Source: CADEFF01 sp964569315 (lineage in GTDB: Bacteria; Pseudomonadota; Alphaproteobacteria; Dongiales; Dongiaceae). Taken from it: 22,889 bases of DNA. Below the pieces are notes generated by a model. The model searched no databases and was not told where the DNA came from. It saw only the letters and a program-made list of their open reading frames with translations. A program made the position numbers and the translations under genes. Below, piece by piece: positions 7,206-14,372 of this stretch. Within the stretch, counting starts at the first letter, position 1; each line of letters starts with the position of its first letter. The DNA is taken from assembly GCA_964569315.1 (NCBI GenBank), contig CAZMUZ010000056.1:1-22889 (forward strand), in the 5' to 3' direction.

Positions 7206-8375
7206 ATGGCCGGCCTCGTGCGCCTGCTCTATGCGACCAAGAGCGTCTGGGCGATCCTCGCCGCGCTCGTCGTCGGCGCCGTCTTCATCCTGATCGCGGG
7301 TTCGGATCCGATCGCGGCCTATGGGGCGCTCTTCACCGGCGCATTCTTCGAATATCACGGCATCGCCACCACGCTCGTGAAGATGTCGCCGCTGCTGCTC
7401 GCGGGTCTCGCCGTCCTGCTTCCCTTGCGCGCCGGGCTTTTCAATATCGGCGCCGAGGGGCAGATCTATCTGGGCGCGCTCTTCGCCACCATGGCGGCGC
7501 TCTATCTGCCCGCCATGCCCGGATGGATCCATATCATCGTCTGCTCCTTCGCCGGCATGATCGGCGGCGGGCTCTGGGCGCTGATTCCGGCCTATCTCAA
7601 GGCGCGACACAACATCAACGAGGTGATCGTCACCCTCCTCATGAACTATATCGGCATCAACCTCGTGAGCTATGCGACGAGCGGGCCGATGATGGAGGAG
7701 GGGGCGCCCTATCCCTATTCGGCGGAGATTTCGGAAGCGCTCTGGCTGCCGCATATCCTGCCGCGCACCGACGCGCATCTCGGCGTGGTGATCGGACTCG
7801 TGATCGCCATGGTGATGTACTATGTCTTCCAGCGCACCTCGCTCGGCTATTCGATGAATGCGGTCGGCAGCAACCCGCAGGCCGCGCGCTATGCGGGCAT
7901 GTCGGTTCGCCGGCACATCATCTGGTCGCTGGTGCTGGGCGGGGCGCTCGCCGGGCTCGCCGGGACCTACGAGGTGCTCGGCCTCAAATACCGCCTGTTC
8001 CACGCCTTCAGCGCGGGCTACGGCTATGACGGCATCGTGGTCGCGTTCCTCGGCGGCGGCCATCCGCTCTATGCGGCGGCGGCGGCGCTCTTCCTCGCGG
8101 GCTTGCGGAGCGGCGCCAACATCATGCAGCGAGCGGTCGGCGTGCCGACCACCGTGGTCGATACCATCCAGGGCCTCGTGGTGATCTTCGTGGCTGCGAG
8201 CCTCGCCTTCCGCTTCGAGCGGAGCCGCTGGGCCGAGATCTGGCGCAAGCGCAAATCGCTCGATCGGGCGCTGGAAGCCAGGGCGGAGGCGCCGCCACCC
8301 GTCCCCTTGGGGGCCAATCCTTCTGCAGCCAATCCTTCTGGGGCCAAGCCTGCCGGGGAGAGCGCCGAACGATGA
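7206..8375 (+). CDS. ABC transporter permease, first (longer) subunit, BMP/nucleoside class
   Basis: This 389-residue polytopic inner-membrane protein is homologous to the larger permease of nucleoside-type importers (YufP/NupB-like). Many hydrophobic helices are visible from about residue 15 to 330. The conserved GLFNIGAEGQIYLGAL block is at 77-92, and NEVIVTLLMNYI and VGSNPQAARYAGM follow. The gene starts at the base after the ATPase stop and ends in a 4-bp ATGA overlap with the second permease, so the three are translated together. The last 60 or so residues are a hydrophilic, Pro/Ala-rich cytoplasmic tail that is longer than usual. It contains a short tandem DNA repeat. Confidence 0.94.
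   Translation: MAGLVRLLYATKSVWAILAALVVGAVFILIAGSDPIAAYGALFTGAFFEYHGIATTLVKMSPLLLAGLAVLLPLRAGLFNIGAEGQIYLGALFATMAALYLPAMPGWIHIIVCSFAGMIGGGLWALIPAYLKARHNINEVIVTLLMNYIGINLVSYATSGPMMEEGAPYPYSAEISEALWLPHILPRTDAHLGVVIGLVIAMVMYYVFQRTSLGYSMNAVGSNPQAARYAGMSVRRHIIWSLVLGGALAGLAGTYEVLGLKYRLFHAFSAGYGYDGIVVAFLGGGHPLYAAAAALFLAGLRSGANIMQRAVGVPTTVVDTIQGLVVIFVAASLAFRFERSRWAEIWRKRKSLDRALEARAEAPPPVPLGANPSAANPSGAKPAGESAER
8313..8355 (+). repeat. 15-bp-period tandem repeat in the permease C-terminal tail
   Basis: GCCAATCCTTCTG occurs at 8313-8325 and again at 8328-8340, and a degenerate third copy GCCAAGCCTGCCG is at 8343-8355. The period is 15 bp, so each unit adds five residues in frame (GANPS, AANPS, GAKPA). 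It lies after the last membrane helix, where length change would be tolerated. The T-rich Ser codons are unlike the surrounding codon choice, which suggests recent local duplication. Confidence 0.7.
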
Positions 8376-9316
8376 TCGACATCCTGACCGATCCGACCCA
8401 GCTCGCGGATTTCCTCGCCACCTCGCTCAGGCTCTCGGTGCCGATCATCTTCGCCGCACTGGGCGGCGTGCTCAGCGAGCGCAGCGGCGTCTTCAATATC
8501 GGGCTCGAAGGCATGCTGCTCGCCGGCTGCTTCGGCGCTGCGGTCGGCGCCTATTTCTTCGGCACGCCCTTCGCCGGTGTCGCGGTCGGCATGTTCTTCG
8601 GGCTGCTCGGCGCCCTCATCCTCGCCTATCTCTCGATCACCCTCGGGGTGAACCAGATCGTGAGCGGCATCGCCATCAACATGCTGATGCTGGGGCTGAC
8701 GGCCTTTCTCTCGCGCATTGTGTTCGAGGGCCAGGCCAATACCATGACGCTCTCAGGCTTCAAGCCGATCGCGATACCCCTGTTGTCGCAGATTCCGGTG
8801 CTGGGACCGGTCTTCTTCAACCAGGACCTGCTGGTCTATGCGATGTATGCGATGGTCGCGGGCGGGCTCTGGCTCATGTACCGCACCCGCTGGGGCCTCA
8901 ACATCCGTGCCGTCGGCGAGAATCCGCGTGCGGTCGATACGGCGGGCATCCCGGTCGCGGCCTTGCGCTATGCCTGCGTGCTGACGAGCGGCGCCATCGC
9001 CGGGCTCGGCGGCTGCTATCTCGTGCTCTCGCAGATCTTCCTCTTCTCGGAGCATATGAGCGCCGGCAAGGGCTTCATCGCGCTCGCCGCCGTGATTCTC
9101 GGCCGGTGGAATCCCTTGGGTGCGCTGCTCGCCTGTCTCCTCTTCGGCGTGTTCGACGCGCTGCAGCTCCGGCTGCAGTTCGCCAATCCGGAAGTGCCCT
9201 ACCAGGCCTTCGTGATCCTGCCCTATGCCGTCTCGATCCTTGCCCTGGTCGGGCTCGTGGGCAAGCCGACCCCGCCTGCCGCGGTCGGCATCCCCTACAA
9301 GCGGGAAGCGAAGTAG
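8372..9316 (+). CDS. ABC transporter permease, second subunit, BMP/nucleoside class
   Basis: This 314-residue inner-membrane permease is of the YufQ/NupC-like type, which pairs with the preceding permease to form the channel. It has about 8-9 hydrophobic helices. Family blocks are SERSGVFNIGLEGMLL (35-50), GVNQIVSGIAINMLMLG, then VGENPRAVDTAGI and the helix with GLGGCYLVLSQ. The ATG is inside the ATGA overlap with the first permease (8372-8375). The TAG at 9314-9316 is followed at once by the GTG start of the oxidoreductase, so an enzyme gene is physically fused to the transport operon. That makes it likely that this importer feeds the pathway encoded downstream. Confidence 0.95.
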   Translation: MIDILTDPTQLADFLATSLRLSVPIIFAALGGVLSERSGVFNIGLEGMLLAGCFGAAVGAYFFGTPFAGVAVGMFFGLLGALILAYLSITLGVNQIVSGIAINMLMLGLTAFLSRIVFEGQANTMTLSGFKPIAIPLLSQIPVLGPVFFNQDLLVYAMYAMVAGGLWLMYRTRWGLNIRAVGENPRAVDTAGIPVAALRYACVLTSGAIAGLGGCYLVLSQIFLFSEHMSAGKGFIALAAVILGRWNPLGALLACLLFGVFDALQLRLQFANPEVPYQAFVILPYAVSILALVGLVGKPTPPAAVGIPYKREAK

Positions 9317-10318
9317 GTGCGGGCGGTTGCCGTCGCGCGGCCCGGCGGCCTCGACCGCCTCGGCCTCGTCGAGCGCCCGGTGCCGGAGCCCCGTGCGGGG
9401 GAGATCCTGGTCCGCGTCGCCTTTGCCGCGGCGAACTGGGGCGATATCCAGAAGCGCCAGGGCATCTATCCCGATCCGATCGCCTACCCGGCGGTGCTCG
9501 GCGCGGAGTTCTCGGGCAGGGTTGCAAAGCTCGGACCGGGGGTGAGGGGCCTCGCGGTCGGCGACCGGATCGCCGCCATCGCTGGCCCCACCATGCTGGG
9601 CGGCTTCGCCGACTATGCGGCGATCCCGGCCGGCTATGCCATGGCGCTGCCGAAGCGGCTCACGCTCCGCGCCGCCGCGGCACTGCCCGTCGCCTTCCTC
9701 ACGGCCTATCACCTGCTGCAGACCGCCCACCGCGTGAAGCGGGGCGAGGTGGTGCTCGTCCATGCGATCGGCGGCGCGGTCGGTCTCGCCCTCATTCAGC
9801 TCGCGCGGGCTTTCGGCGCGATCCCGATCGGGACGGTCGGCGCCCGGCCCAAAATGCACCTCCCGCGCAAGCTGGGCGCGGCCCTGGTGATCGATCGCGG
9901 TGCGGAGGATTTCGTCGAGGCGGCCATGCGCTTCACCGGGGGCCGCGGCGTCGATCTGGTGATCGATTCGCTCGGCGGCGAGATCCTGCCGCGAAGCTTC
10001 GAGGCGCTGCGCCCCTTCGGGCGGCTCATCAATATCGGGGAGGCATCGGGCGAGCCGGATTTTCCGATCCGCAAGACGCTCTATCGCCGCTCGACCTCGA
10101 TGGCCGGCTTCGAGGTGCTGCATGCCGGGCCGGGCTCGGCCGGCTGGCGCAAAAGCGTGCGCTTCCTGATGGCAGGTGCGGCATGCGGCCGGTTTGCCAT
10201 GCCGGTGGCCGGGGTCTATCCCATGGCGGAGATCGCGAAGCTCCAGGCGCGGCTCGAGGGACGCGGCGTGTCCGGCAAGCTGCTGCTGAAGATCGGCGGA
10301 GAGAAGGTAGGAATATGA
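9317..10318 (+). CDS. MDR-superfamily zinc-independent NAD(P)H:quinone / enoyl reductase-like oxidoreductase
   Basis: This 333-residue medium-chain reductase/dehydrogenase starts with GTG directly after the permease stop. The N-terminal GroES-like domain carries NWGDIQKRQGIYPDP (40-54), LGAEFSGRVAKLGPGV (61-76) and VGDRIAA. The nucleotide-binding domain shows VHAIGGAVGLALIQLARAFGA (148-168). This is the usual glycine motif, although the typical form is AAAGGVG and here it reads AIGGAVG. No zinc-binding Cys cluster is seen, placing it with quinone oxidoreductases and enoyl reductases rather than alcohol dehydrogenases. It lies between a transporter and an ammonia-lyase and overlaps the latter by 4 bp. 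By inference it could reduce the C=C bond made by the lyase. The substrate is not known. Confidence 0.88.
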   Translation: MRAVAVARPGGLDRLGLVERPVPEPRAGEILVRVAFAAANWGDIQKRQGIYPDPIAYPAVLGAEFSGRVAKLGPGVRGLAVGDRIAAIAGPTMLGGFADYAAIPAGYAMALPKRLTLRAAAALPVAFLTAYHLLQTAHRVKRGEVVLVHAIGGAVGLALIQLARAFGAIPIGTVGARPKMHLPRKLGAALVIDRGAEDFVEAAMRFTGGRGVDLVIDSLGGEILPRSFEALRPFGRLINIGEASGEPDFPIRKTLYRRSTSMAGFEVLHAGPGSAGWRKSVRFLMAGAACGRFAMPVAGVYPMAEIAKLQARLEGRGVSGKLLLKIGGEKVGI

Positions 10319-11865
10319 CGGAGGATTTCCTGTTGCGGCCGGGCAGCCTGACGCTCGCCGATCTCGGCCGGGCGGCCGCGGGCAGGCTCGGGAAATACCG
10401 CCTCGACGCCGAATCCTGGCGGCTCGTCGATCCTTCCCATGCGGTGATCGAGCGCGCGATCCGCGACAAGCGGCGCACCTATGGCGTCAATACCGGCTTC
10501 GGCCCCTTGAGCGCGACCGCGATCCCGGACGAGAAGCTCGCCGACATGCAGCGGCGCATGATCCTCTCGCATTGCGTCGGCACCGGCCCGCTGATCGACG
10601 AGGCGACGGTGCGGCAGATCCTGCTGCTGAAGCTCAACATGCTGTTGATGGGCCGCTCCGGCGTGTCGCGCGGCCTCATCGAGGCGCTGGTGGCCTTCTG
10701 CAATGCCGGGCTGCTGCCGGCGATCCCGGTCAAGGGCTCGGTCGGCGCCTCCGGCGACCTGGCGCCGCTCGGCCATCTCGCCGCCCCGTTGATCGGTGCG
10801 GGCGAGGTGCTGCAGGAGGGCCGGGCGGTGCCCGCCGTCGAGGCGCTGAAGCGGGCAGGGCTCGCACCCTATCGGCTCGGGCCCAAGGAAGGGCTCGCCC
10901 TGGTGAACGGGACCCAGGTCTCGCTCGCCCTCGCGCTCAAAGGCCTCGCCGCCGCGGAATCGCTCTTTGCCGCGGCCGTGGTCGCGGGGGCGCTCACCAC
11001 CGAGGCGGCGCTCGGCAGCGACATGCCGTTCGACGACCGCATCCAGGCGATGCGCGGCCAGCGCGGGCAGGCGGCGGTCGCCCCCGCCTATACCGCCCTC
11101 TTCGCCGGCAGCGCGATGCGCGAGGCCCATCGCGGCACCGGCAAGGCGCAGGATCCCTACAGCATCCGCTGCCAGCCGCAGATCATGGGCGCCTGTCACG
11201 ATCTCATGGGTTTCGCCGCCGAGATCTTCGCGCGCGAGCTCAATGCGATCTCCGACAACCCCATCATCGTCGCCGAGGGCGGATCGGCGGGCGAAGGGGC
11301 GATCCTTTATGGCGGCAATTTCCACGGTCAGCCGGTTGCCATGGCCGCCGACGTGCTCGCGCTTGCCATCGCCGAGATCGGCGCGGTCGCCGAGCGGCGC
11401 GCAGCCCTGCTGGTGGACACGAAACTGAACCGCCTGCCGGCCTTCCTCGCGGTCGATGGCGGCGTCGATTCGGGCTTCATGGTGGCGCAGGTCGCCGCCG
11501 CCGCGCTCGCCTCCGAGAACAAGGGGCTCGCCCATCCGGCCAGCACCGACAGCCTGCCGACCACGGCCGGCGAGGAAGACCATGTCAGCATGGCGACCTA
11601 TGCGGCGCGCCGGCTCGCCGACATGGCCGATAACGGGCGGGGGATCGTGGCGATCGAGCTGCTCGCCGCCTCGCAGGGCATCGAGTTCCGGCGGCCGCTG
11701 ACCATGGGCCCCGCGCTCGAGCGCGTCCAGGCGCTGATCCGCACGAAGGTGCCGGCCTATCGCGAGGACCGCTACATGCGGCCGGATATCGAGGCGGTGA
11801 AATCGCTCATCGCCGCCGGCGCCTTCCGGGAATTCCTGCCGAAGGGGCTGCTCGCCACCGCCTGA
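10315..11865 (+). CDS. hutH: Histidine ammonia-lyase family enzyme (MIO-dependent aromatic amino acid lyase)
   Basis: This 516-residue lyase removes ammonia (or an amine) from an aromatic or imidazole amino acid using a self-made MIO cofactor from A145-S146-G147 in GSVGASGDLAPLGH. Matches to the residues I recall for Pseudomonas HAL are Y56 (YGVNTGFG), H86 (SHCVGTG), N198 (NGTQ), Q279-Y282-R285 (QDPYSIRCQPQ), F336 (GGNFH) and E421. Differences lie nearby: the usual NQEDHVSM is GEEDHVSM (419-426), HAEP is HGQP (337-340) and SHAAGVG is SHCVGTG. The ATG overlaps the upstream TGA (10315-10318), so the longer in-frame extension is not the start. No hutU, hutI or hutG is present, so true histidine degradation is doubtful. 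A modified histidine or related amino acid is possible. Confidence 0.92.
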   Translation: MTEDFLLRPGSLTLADLGRAAAGRLGKYRLDAESWRLVDPSHAVIERAIRDKRRTYGVNTGFGPLSATAIPDEKLADMQRRMILSHCVGTGPLIDEATVRQILLLKLNMLLMGRSGVSRGLIEALVAFCNAGLLPAIPVKGSVGASGDLAPLGHLAAPLIGAGEVLQEGRAVPAVEALKRAGLAPYRLGPKEGLALVNGTQVSLALALKGLAAAESLFAAAVVAGALTTEAALGSDMPFDDRIQAMRGQRGQAAVAPAYTALFAGSAMREAHRGTGKAQDPYSIRCQPQIMGACHDLMGFAAEIFARELNAISDNPIIVAEGGSAGEGAILYGGNFHGQPVAMAADVLALAIAEIGAVAERRAALLVDTKLNRLPAFLAVDGGVDSGFMVAQVAAAALASENKGLAHPASTDSLPTTAGEEDHVSMATYAARRLADMADNGRGIVAIELLAASQGIEFRRPLTMGPALERVQALIRTKVPAYREDRYMRPDIEAVKSLIAAGAFREFLPKGLLATA

Positions 11866-11928
11866 CCATTCGACAGGGCGATGACGGCCATGCTTCGCTG
11901 GCGGGGACGCCGACAAGCGAGGGTCGCC

Positions 11929-12213
11929 ATGGACGAAGATCTTTCGGGCCTGACCAGGGAAGCGCTGATCGCGGAGGTGGTCCGGCTCCGCAACGGCATC
12001 CGCGAACATCGCGACAGCAGCGGCCATGCGCTCTGCTGGCATCACCCGCAGCTCTGGGGCCTGCTGCCGGAACCGGTCCCGCAGAATCTCGCCGTGCCGG
12101 CCTGGCCGAACTTCCTGCGCGGCTGCGTCCGCTACCGGGAGTCGCTCGACCGGGAGCTGCCCGATGCGCCGCGCATCGATCTCGAGTTCGAGGACGGGTC
12201 CGGAAAAAGCTGA
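11929..12213 (+). CDS. Small hypothetical protein, Trp/His-containing, after the lyase
   Basis: This 94-residue protein has no function I can name. It starts MDEDLSGLTREALIAEVVRLRNGIREHRD, a short amphipathic helix region. It continues with CWHHPQLWGLLPE (about 36-48), PAWPNFLRGCVRYRESLD and an acidic C-terminus. The Cys-Trp-His-His cluster and conserved-looking WPNFLRGCVRYR block resemble small alphaproteobacterial hypothetical proteins I have seen without any assigned role. I chose ATG 11929 (GAGGG about 6 nt upstream) over an in-frame ATG at 11881, because the added residues are basic and look non-coding. It lies 63 bp after the lyase on the same strand and may be co-transcribed. It is convergent with the amidohydrolase, 12 bp away. 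Confidence 0.72.
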   Translation: MDEDLSGLTREALIAEVVRLRNGIREHRDSSGHALCWHHPQLWGLLPEPVPQNLAVPAWPNFLRGCVRYRESLDRELPDAPRIDLEFEDGSGKS

Positions 12214-12225
12214 GCCGGCCGCCGC

Positions 12226-13764
12226 TCAGCGCGCGGCGAGGCTCGTCGGCGAGGGCTGTCCCATGTCCGGCAGGCCCGGCAGCGGCGTCCCCATGGCGCG
12301 GCGATAGATGGCGGCGACATGCGGCCGCAAGGGCGCGGCGCCGGCGCGCATGCGCGGCATATCCTCGCGCCGGAACCGCTCGGCCTCTTCCGCGACCTCG
12401 GCCTTGATCGCGGCCTCGTCGATCGATTCGAGCCTGCGGTCGCGCATCAGCACGCGCCCGCCGACGATGCTGTGGGTCACCGCCTCGGAATGGACCGAGA
12501 AGGCGAGCTGCCGCACCGGGTCGTTGAGCGGGATGAAGCCCCAGGCATTGCGATCGAGGAGGATCACGTCGGCCGATTTGCCGGGCTCCAGGCTGCCGAT
12601 CCGGTCCTGGGCGAGGCAGCTCCGGGCGCCGCCCATCGTCGCCATGCGGAACGCGTCGGCCGCCGTGCCCCAGCGCTCGTAGTCGGCGTCGCCGAGCTTG
12701 TGCAGCAGGGCCGCGGCGCGCATCACCTCGATCATGTCGGCGGTGTCGCTGGTGGTCGGGCCGTCGCTGCCGAGGGCCACATTGGCGCCCGCTTCGCGAA
12801 GCTCCCTGACCGGGCAGACGCCGCTGCCGAGCTTCATGTTGGAGAGCGGGTTGTGGGTCACGGAGGCGCGGGCGTCGCCGACGCGCGCGATATCCTCGGC
12901 GGTCAGCCAGATCGCGTGGTTGAGGGTCATGCGATGGGTGAGGAGCCCCAGATCCGCCAGATGGGCGACCATGGTCCGGTTGTAGAGCGCCGCCGCGGTC
13001 ACCGCCTGGGTGCGGGTCTCCAGCACATGGCAGTGGATCGGCAGATCGAGGCTGACCGACAGCGCCGCGCATTCCTCGAGCAGGTCGCGGCTGCAACGCT
13101 GCGGCGCGCAGGGGCCGAGGATCACGCCGAGGCGTCCCTCGCGCCCGTGCCAGTTGCGGTAGTGGCGATGGAAGAGATCGATATAGTCCCTCGTCGTCGG
13201 GATCGGCGATTCCCGCAGCTTCCGCTGCAGCGCGGCCGGGATGATCTCGCGCGCGAAGGGCAGGCTGTCCAGCATGCCCTGGTTCCAGAGCGTGACGGTG
13301 ATGTTGGCGCGAAGCCCCGTATCGAGATAGGCGCGCGCCGCGCCGTCGAGCCCCTCCGGCGTGCAGGCCGCATGCAGCAGGTCGTCCTGCACCATGGTCA
13401 CGCCGCTGCGGATCGACTGGATCGCGGTGATCATGGTGCGGAGATAATGCTGCCGCTCGGTCAGCGCCGGCATGCCCTCGGGCGGGTAGCTCTCCAGGAG
13501 CCAGAGCTCGAGCGGCAGGTTGTCGTAGGCGCCCTGCTCGAAGCCCTCGTTCGAATGGGTGTGGGCGTTGACCAGGCCCGGCATGACGATCGATTGCCGC
13601 GCGTCGATGGTCTCGACCGGCTCGCCGAGCGCCGCCGCCTCCGCCGCAAGATCGGGGCCGATCGCGGCGATCCGGCCGTCGCGCAGCAGGAGATCGCCCG
13701 CGGGCAGCCGCCGGTCTTGCGCGTCGCCGGTCACGATCAGCCCGCCGCGAATCAGAATCGCCAT
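12226..13764 (-). CDS. Amidohydrolase-superfamily deaminase/chlorohydrolase-like enzyme
   Basis: This 512-residue metal-dependent hydrolase is from the group containing S-adenosylhomocysteine, guanine and atrazine-type (TrzN/AtzA) deaminases. The mononuclear metal set is complete: H68-x-H70 (NAHTH), H246 with E249 (HCHVLE), H283 (LNHAIW) and D334 (LGSDG). The SVTHNPLSNMKLGSGVCPV block (301-319) and a C-terminal beta domain with GSLEPGKSADVILLDRNAW are also typical. Such enzymes act on aminated heterocycles in the cytoplasm. A 60-70 residue C-terminal extension follows the usual core. It is divergent from allA, sharing a 95-bp intergenic region, and convergent with the small protein after the lyase. 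The context suggests a purine-like or imidazole substrate; the exact one cannot be read from sequence. Confidence 0.9.
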   Translation of the reverse strand: MAILIRGGLIVTGDAQDRRLPAGDLLLRDGRIAAIGPDLAAEAAALGEPVETIDARQSIVMPGLVNAHTHSNEGFEQGAYDNLPLELWLLESYPPEGMPALTERQHYLRTMITAIQSIRSGVTMVQDDLLHAACTPEGLDGAARAYLDTGLRANITVTLWNQGMLDSLPFAREIIPAALQRKLRESPIPTTRDYIDLFHRHYRNWHGREGRLGVILGPCAPQRCSRDLLEECAALSVSLDLPIHCHVLETRTQAVTAAALYNRTMVAHLADLGLLTHRMTLNHAIWLTAEDIARVGDARASVTHNPLSNMKLGSGVCPVRELREAGANVALGSDGPTTSDTADMIEVMRAAALLHKLGDADYERWGTAADAFRMATMGGARSCLAQDRIGSLEPGKSADVILLDRNAWGFIPLNDPVRQLAFSVHSEAVTHSIVGGRVLMRDRRLESIDEAAIKAEVAEEAERFRREDMPRMRAGAAPLRPHVAAIYRRAMGTPLPGLPDMGQPSPTSLAAR

Positions 13765-13794
13765 GGAAACTCCGCAAAAAGCTTCGCGGCGCGC

Positions 13795-13823
13795 TTGGGC
13801 CGCCGGTCGATCTTAGCTAGGAT
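13795..13823 (+). promoter_or_regulatory. Possible sigma-70-type promoter for allA
   Basis: TTGGGC (13795-13800) and TAGGAT (13818-13823) are separated by exactly 17 bp, in the 95-bp gap between the divergent amidohydrolase and allA genes. Matches to consensus are 3/6 and 4/6, so this is only a candidate. A transcript from it would have a leader of about 30 nt before ATG 13860. Confidence 0.35.
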
Positions 13824-13859
13824 CGCAGCGCGAACAACAGCCCGGGGCGCGTTGCCATC

Positions 13860-14360
13860 ATGTCGAGATCGCTGCCGATCGAGCCGCTGACTTCTGCCGC
13901 TTTCGCGCCGTTCGGCGAGGTGATCGAAACCCCGGCGGATGGCGGCAACGAGACCAATGGCGGGCTCGCCGTGCGCTATGACGAGGTCGCGAAGCTCGAT
14001 CTGAACGAAGGCGGCAGCAAGCCGCTGCTGGGCATTTTTCATGTGAAGCCGACGCCGCTCCCGATCGAGGTGCGCTGGCTCGAATGCCATCCGATCGCGA
14101 GCCAGGCTTTCGTGCCGATCGGGGAACGGCCCTTCCTCGTCATCGTCGCGCCGCCGGGCGATGCGCCGGACCCGGCGCGGACCCGCGCCTTCCTGACCAA
14201 CGGACGGCAGGGGGTGAACTACCGGCGCGGCACCTGGCATTTTCCCGTGATCGCGCTCGAGCGCGATACGGACTTCCTGGTGCTCGATCGCGGCGATGCC
14301 GGCGGCAACTATGCCGAGGCCTCGCTCGCGGGCGGCGCTGTTCTGAAGGTCGCACTCTAG
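13860..14360 (+). CDS. allA: Ureidoglycolate lyase (AllA family)
   Basis: This 166-residue cupin-type enzyme splits ureidoglycolate into glyoxylate and urea in the last step of allantoin and purine catabolism. Family blocks are AFAPFGEVIETP (14-25), the metal and substrate region ECHPIASQAFVPI (75-87), PFLVIVAPPGDAPDP, and GVNYRRGTWHFPVIAL (118-133), ending VLDRG. The length is normal. The ATG at 13860 is well placed for the N-terminal PIEPLTSAAF block, although its Shine-Dalgarno is poor. A hydrolase follows 12 bp later on the same strand, and a class V aminotransferase of the glyoxylate-using type lies just beyond. No allantoinase, allantoate amidohydrolase or uricase is visible, so this may serve a pathway other than full purine breakdown. 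Confidence 0.92.
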   Translation: MSRSLPIEPLTSAAFAPFGEVIETPADGGNETNGGLAVRYDEVAKLDLNEGGSKPLLGIFHVKPTPLPIEVRWLECHPIASQAFVPIGERPFLVIVAPPGDAPDPARTRAFLTNGRQGVNYRRGTWHFPVIALERDTDFLVLDRGDAGGNYAEASLAGGAVLKVAL

Positions 14361-14372
14361 CGAACCCTATCG

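Noticed and set aside
4530..8063. Very long open frame (1177 codons) on the minus strand opposite the BMP, ATPase and first permease genes
   Set aside because: It is antisense to three well-supported genes and composed of low-complexity Arg/Asp/His/Glu/Ala-rich sequence, the typical complement of GC-biased codons. No domain is recognisable.
8753..10123. 456-codon minus-strand open frame opposite the second permease and MDR gene
   Set aside because: It is antisense to two recognised families and has shadow-type composition.
9106..10314. N-terminal extension of the lyase frame back to 9106
   Set aside because: The upstream part is Arg/Gly/Pro-rich and overlaps the permease and MDR genes. HAL homology begins at the ATG at 10315, which overlaps the MDR stop in the ATGA pattern used across this operon.
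10315..11865. Canonical histidine utilisation (hut) operon
   Set aside because: Urocanase, imidazolonepropionase, formimidoylglutamate hydrolase and HutC are all absent around the lyase.
10216..12045. 609-codon minus-strand open frame across the lyase gene
   Set aside because: It is the complement of the HAL-family gene, which has a complete catalytic set on the plus strand. The product has no recognisable motif and is His/Arg/Gly/Asp-rich.
11807..13777. 656-codon minus-strand open frame overlapping the amidohydrolase
   Set aside because: It is a different phase of the same strand as the amidohydrolase, full of Arg, Pro and Gly, with no domain. The amidohydrolase phase holds all metal ligands.
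12319..13890. 523-codon plus-strand open frame opposite the amidohydrolase
   Set aside because: It is a shadow of the amidohydrolase on the other strand, with no start context and no motif.
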